Origin: Neobacillus sp. SuZ13
GTDB lineage: Bacteria; Bacillota; Bacilli; Bacillales; Cytobacillaceae
Reading direction: 5' to 3'
DNA length: 64,000 nt
Assembly (NCBI RefSeq): GCF_030123365.1
Contig: NZ_CP126107.1
Location: forward strand, 5,445,501 to 5,509,500
Shown here: in pieces, positions 61,746 to 64,000 of the stretch
How positions within the stretch are numbered: position 1 is the first letter of the stretch
Layout: every line of letters starts with the position of its first letter
Position numbers and translations under genes: made by a program
Notes under the pieces: model-generated
What the model was told of the DNA's origin: nothing
What the model saw: the letters and a program-made list of their open reading frames with translations, nothing else
Database searches by the model: none

Positions 61746-63098
61746 ATGGGTAATGTTCAAACGGGTGAAAATTTAGTCACGAAAGATGAGAAATATCTTT
61801 GGCATTCAATGAAGCCGTATAACCCGCAAGCTACTTCTATCATTCAAAAAGCGGAAGGTGCTTGGCTGACAGATATTGAGGGCAAACGTTATTTAGATGC
61901 CATGTCGGGGTTATGGTGTGTAAATGTTGGTTATGGAAGAGAAGAAATAGCAAAAGCGGCCTATGACCAACTTCTAGAGAACAACTATACACCATTAACA
62001 AATGGGCATCCTACAGCGATTTTACTTGCTGAAAAAATCAGCGAATTATTAGGTGGAGATTATGTAGTATTTTTCTCCAATAGCGGCTCTGAGGCAAATG
62101 AAACAGCATTTAAAATCGTTCGGCAGTATTACCAGCAAAAAGGTCAAGGCAGCCGTTATAAAATTGTATCTCGTTATCGCGCCTATCACGGGAATTCCAT
62201 GGGAGCACTTGCGGCAACAGGGCAAGCAGAACGGAAATATAAATACGAACCATTAGCACCTGGATTTATTCATGTAAAAGCGCCCGATCAATATCGCTCC
62301 AATGAAGATGGATTTAAGAATCCAAGCGATTTACCTTCTGTTAAAGCAGTAGACGAAATCATGACATGGGAACATTCAGAAACCATTGCGGCGATGATAT
62401 TGGAGCCGATTATTACAGGCGGCGGGGTTATTATGCCTCCGGATGATTACTTAAAGGGTGTAAAAGAAGTTTGCGAGAAGCATGGTGCCTTATTAATTGT
62501 CGATGAAGTCATTTGTGGCTTCGGACGGACAGGAAAAGCCTTTGGCCATCAACATTATGGGGTTCAGCCAGACATTATTACCATGGCAAAGGGACTTACC
62601 AGCGCGTACATGCCACTTTCAGCAACGGCAGTAAAGAGAGAAATTTATGAGGAGTTTACGAAAAACGGCAATTATGACTTTTTCCGGCATATCAATACAT
62701 TTGGAGGCTCTCCAGCAGCATGCGCAGTGGCGTTAAAAAATCTAGAAATTATGGAACGCGAAAACTTATTTGAACAATCTACTGAAATGGGTGCGATTTT
62801 AATAGAAGAATTAAAAGCTAGAATTTCGCAGCATTCTCATGTTGGTGATATTCGCGGAAAAGGATTGCTTGTTGGAATCGAGCTAGTCGAAGACCGTGAG
62901 ACAAAAGATCCTTTAGCTGTAGAAAAGGTCAATCAAGTGATTGCTAAGTGCAAAGAGCAAGGATTAATTATTGGAAAAAATGGTGTAACTGTTGCAGGAT
63001 ATAACAACGTGTTAACCTTATCTCCACCATTAAATATTACGTTAGAGGAAAAGGATTTTATTCTAGCAAAATTAGTTCAAGCAATTGAATCATTATAA
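61746..63098 (+). CDS. Class III omega-amino acid aminotransferase
   Basis: A 450-residue PLP-dependent class III transaminase. SGLWCVNVGYGREEIAKAAY is the N-terminal signature, FFSNSGSEANETAFKIVRQY the phosphate-binding region, LLIVDEVICGFGRTGK the conserved Asp motif, and ITMAKGLTSAYMP contains the Schiff-base lysine. The family moves the terminal amino group of beta-alanine, GABA or similar to pyruvate or 2-oxoglutarate. Next to an MmsA-like semialdehyde dehydrogenase, beta-alanine or 3-aminoisobutyrate is the most likely substrate. AAAGGAGTGAC precedes the ATG, and a PucR-box lies upstream. Confidence 0.92.
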   Translation: MGNVQTGENLVTKDEKYLWHSMKPYNPQATSIIQKAEGAWLTDIEGKRYLDAMSGLWCVNVGYGREEIAKAAYDQLLENNYTPLTNGHPTAILLAEKISELLGGDYVVFFSNSGSEANETAFKIVRQYYQQKGQGSRYKIVSRYRAYHGNSMGALAATGQAERKYKYEPLAPGFIHVKAPDQYRSNEDGFKNPSDLPSVKAVDEIMTWEHSETIAAMILEPIITGGGVIMPPDDYLKGVKEVCEKHGALLIVDEVICGFGRTGKAFGHQHYGVQPDIITMAKGLTSAYMPLSATAVKREIYEEFTKNGNYDFFRHINTFGGSPAACAVALKNLEIMERENLFEQSTEMGAILIEELKARISQHSHVGDIRGKGLLVGIELVEDRETKDPLAVEKVNQVIAKCKEQGLIIGKNGVTVAGYNNVLTLSPPLNITLEEKDFILAKLVQAIESL

Positions 63099-63146
63099 CC
63101 AAACGAATCAAGGAATAGCTTTTTAAATCGAAAGGAGAACGGATAG

Positions 63147-64000
63147 ATGACAAACATTACTGATGTGAAAGAACTTACACATTTTATTGATGGAAAAATG
63201 ATCAAAGGTGAGAGCGGCCGTTTTTCAGATGTGTTCAATCCGGCAACGGGCGAAATCATTGCGAAAGTACCATTAGCTTCCTCCAATGAAGTGAAAGATG
63301 CTATAAAAAAAGCAGAAGCCGCCTTTCCGGCATGGCGTGATCTCTCCGTAGCAAAGCGTGCAGAAGTTGTCCTGAATTTCCGAAACCTACTAATGGAAAA
63401 TAAGGATAAAGTAATCCAATTAATTTGCACCGAAAGCGGGAAAACAGAAGAAGACGCAATGGGTGAAATTACTCGTGGATTAGAATCAGTAGATTTAGCA
63501 ATTAATGCGCCACATTTTATGAAGGGTGAATATTCAGTGAATGTAGGCGGACAAATTAATGCCTATTCAGCTAAATATCCACTTGGTGTAGTGGCCGCCA
63601 TCTCTCCTTTTAATTTTCCAATCATGGTGCCATTAGCGCAAACAAGCATGGCAGTAGCCGTTGGAAATGCGGTGATTTTAAAGTCGTCTGAGCGTGTACC
63701 TATGACCGCTTTATATATTTGTGAATTATGGAAAGAAGCAGGACTTCCAGATGGTATTTGGACAGTAATCAATGGTGATAAAGAGGCAGTAAATGAACTA
63801 CTAGAAAACCCAGCAGTCCAGGCCATTTCCTTCGTTGGGTCTACACCAGTAGCACACTATATTTATGAAACTAGCGCTAAATATGGCAAACGTGTGGTTG
63901 CCCTAGGCGGCGGAAAAAATAATATGGTCGTTATGCCAGATGCTGATTTAGAACAAGTAGCGAATGCTTTCATCAGTGCAGGATATGGTGCGGCTTCACA
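63147..64000 (+). CDS. mmsA: MmsA-type (methyl)malonate-semialdehyde dehydrogenase, partial
   Basis: The first 284 residues of an aldehyde dehydrogenase, cut by the window edge. FIDGKMIKGESGRFSDVFNP and PFNFPIMVPLAQTSMAVAVG (with proline-rich ISPFNFPIM, typical of the CoA-acylating MmsA group) and ISFVGSTPVAHYIYE fit methylmalonate-semialdehyde dehydrogenase. LGGGKNNMVVMPDAD replaces the usual LGG-KNH motif. The catalytic Cys lies just past the edge. It would turn malonate semialdehyde into acetyl-CoA and CO2. AAAGGAGAACGG precedes the ATG; it follows the aminotransferase by 48 bases on the same transcript. Confidence 0.87.
   Translation, partial: MTNITDVKELTHFIDGKMIKGESGRFSDVFNPATGEIIAKVPLASSNEVKDAIKKAEAAFPAWRDLSVAKRAEVVLNFRNLLMENKDKVIQLICTESGKTEEDAMGEITRGLESVDLAINAPHFMKGEYSVNVGGQINAYSAKYPLGVVAAISPFNFPIMVPLAQTSMAVAVGNAVILKSSERVPMTALYICELWKEAGLPDGIWTVINGDKEAVNELLENPAVQAISFVGSTPVAHYIYETSAKYGKRVVALGGGKNNMVVMPDADLEQVANAFISAGYGAAS

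Overview
The window looks like chromosomal DNA of a low-GC, endospore-forming Bacillaceae (Neobacillus/Bacillus type). Supporting this are sigma-A style promoters, AGGAGG ribosome binding sites, the tRNA order behind the rRNA operon, and families typical of the group (DUF3231, DUF4256, DUF421, YARHG, SwrC-type RND pump, PucR, LevR/CelR). No phage, integrase, intact insertion sequence or CRISPR array was seen. The genus is inferred from style only.

Layout. (1) 0-2.5 kb: a LysM amidase, a small membrane protein and a TauE/SafE exporter. (2) 2.6-9.6 kb, minus strand: an rRNA operon (16S-23S-5S) followed by 19 tRNA genes, driven by three tandem promoters. (3) 9.7-21.7 kb: a class A penicillin-binding protein, a small membrane protein preceded by a stray pspA fragment, a DUF3231 protein, a two-gene PspA envelope-stress operon, a flavin oxidoreductase/ECF41 sigma factor pair with a matching promoter, and an RND exporter. 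(4) 22.0-27.2 kb: a second, almost identical rRNA operon in the same orientation and without tRNAs, so the 12.8 kb between them is bracketed by about 4.9 kb direct repeats. (5) 27.2-31.6 kb: a His/Asp-rich small protein, lactate dehydrogenase with a Rex operator and a co-directional MFS transporter, CutC, and a zinc-ribbon/YARHG protein. (6) 31.9-38.2 kb: a sigma-54 activator and the beta-glucoside PTS operon it should control, with a -24/-12 promoter and a candidate enhancer. (7) 38.7-48.2 kb: mostly single genes (double TerD protein, DUF1835-like, DUF4256, secreted MBL-fold plus DUF3006, VOC protein, diguanylate cyclase, a frameshifted acetyltransferase, DUF421). (8) 48.3-54.6 kb: an frl-like Amadori-compound locus (two SIS deglycases, PfkB kinase, polar-amino-acid ABC importer, GntR regulator) sharing palindromic operators. 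(9) 54.9-64 kb: a PucR-centred catabolic locus (amidohydrolase, DUF3311, SSF symporter, M20 hydrolase; divergent pucR, omega-aminotransferase, semialdehyde dehydrogenase running off the edge).

How it works together. Three nutrient modules can be read with their own control sites: beta-glucosides (sigma-54 and PTS), fructosamines (GntR), and a ureido or beta-amino acid (PucR). The repeat content is also notable: two arrays of 21-bp period with different conserved heads, a dispersed ~75 bp element in two copies, and a GC-rich inverted-repeat element. Nothing here is provably a new system. The best candidates for follow-up are the fructosamine locus with its unusual transporter class, the ECF41 pair, the PucR regulon and the 21-bp arrays.
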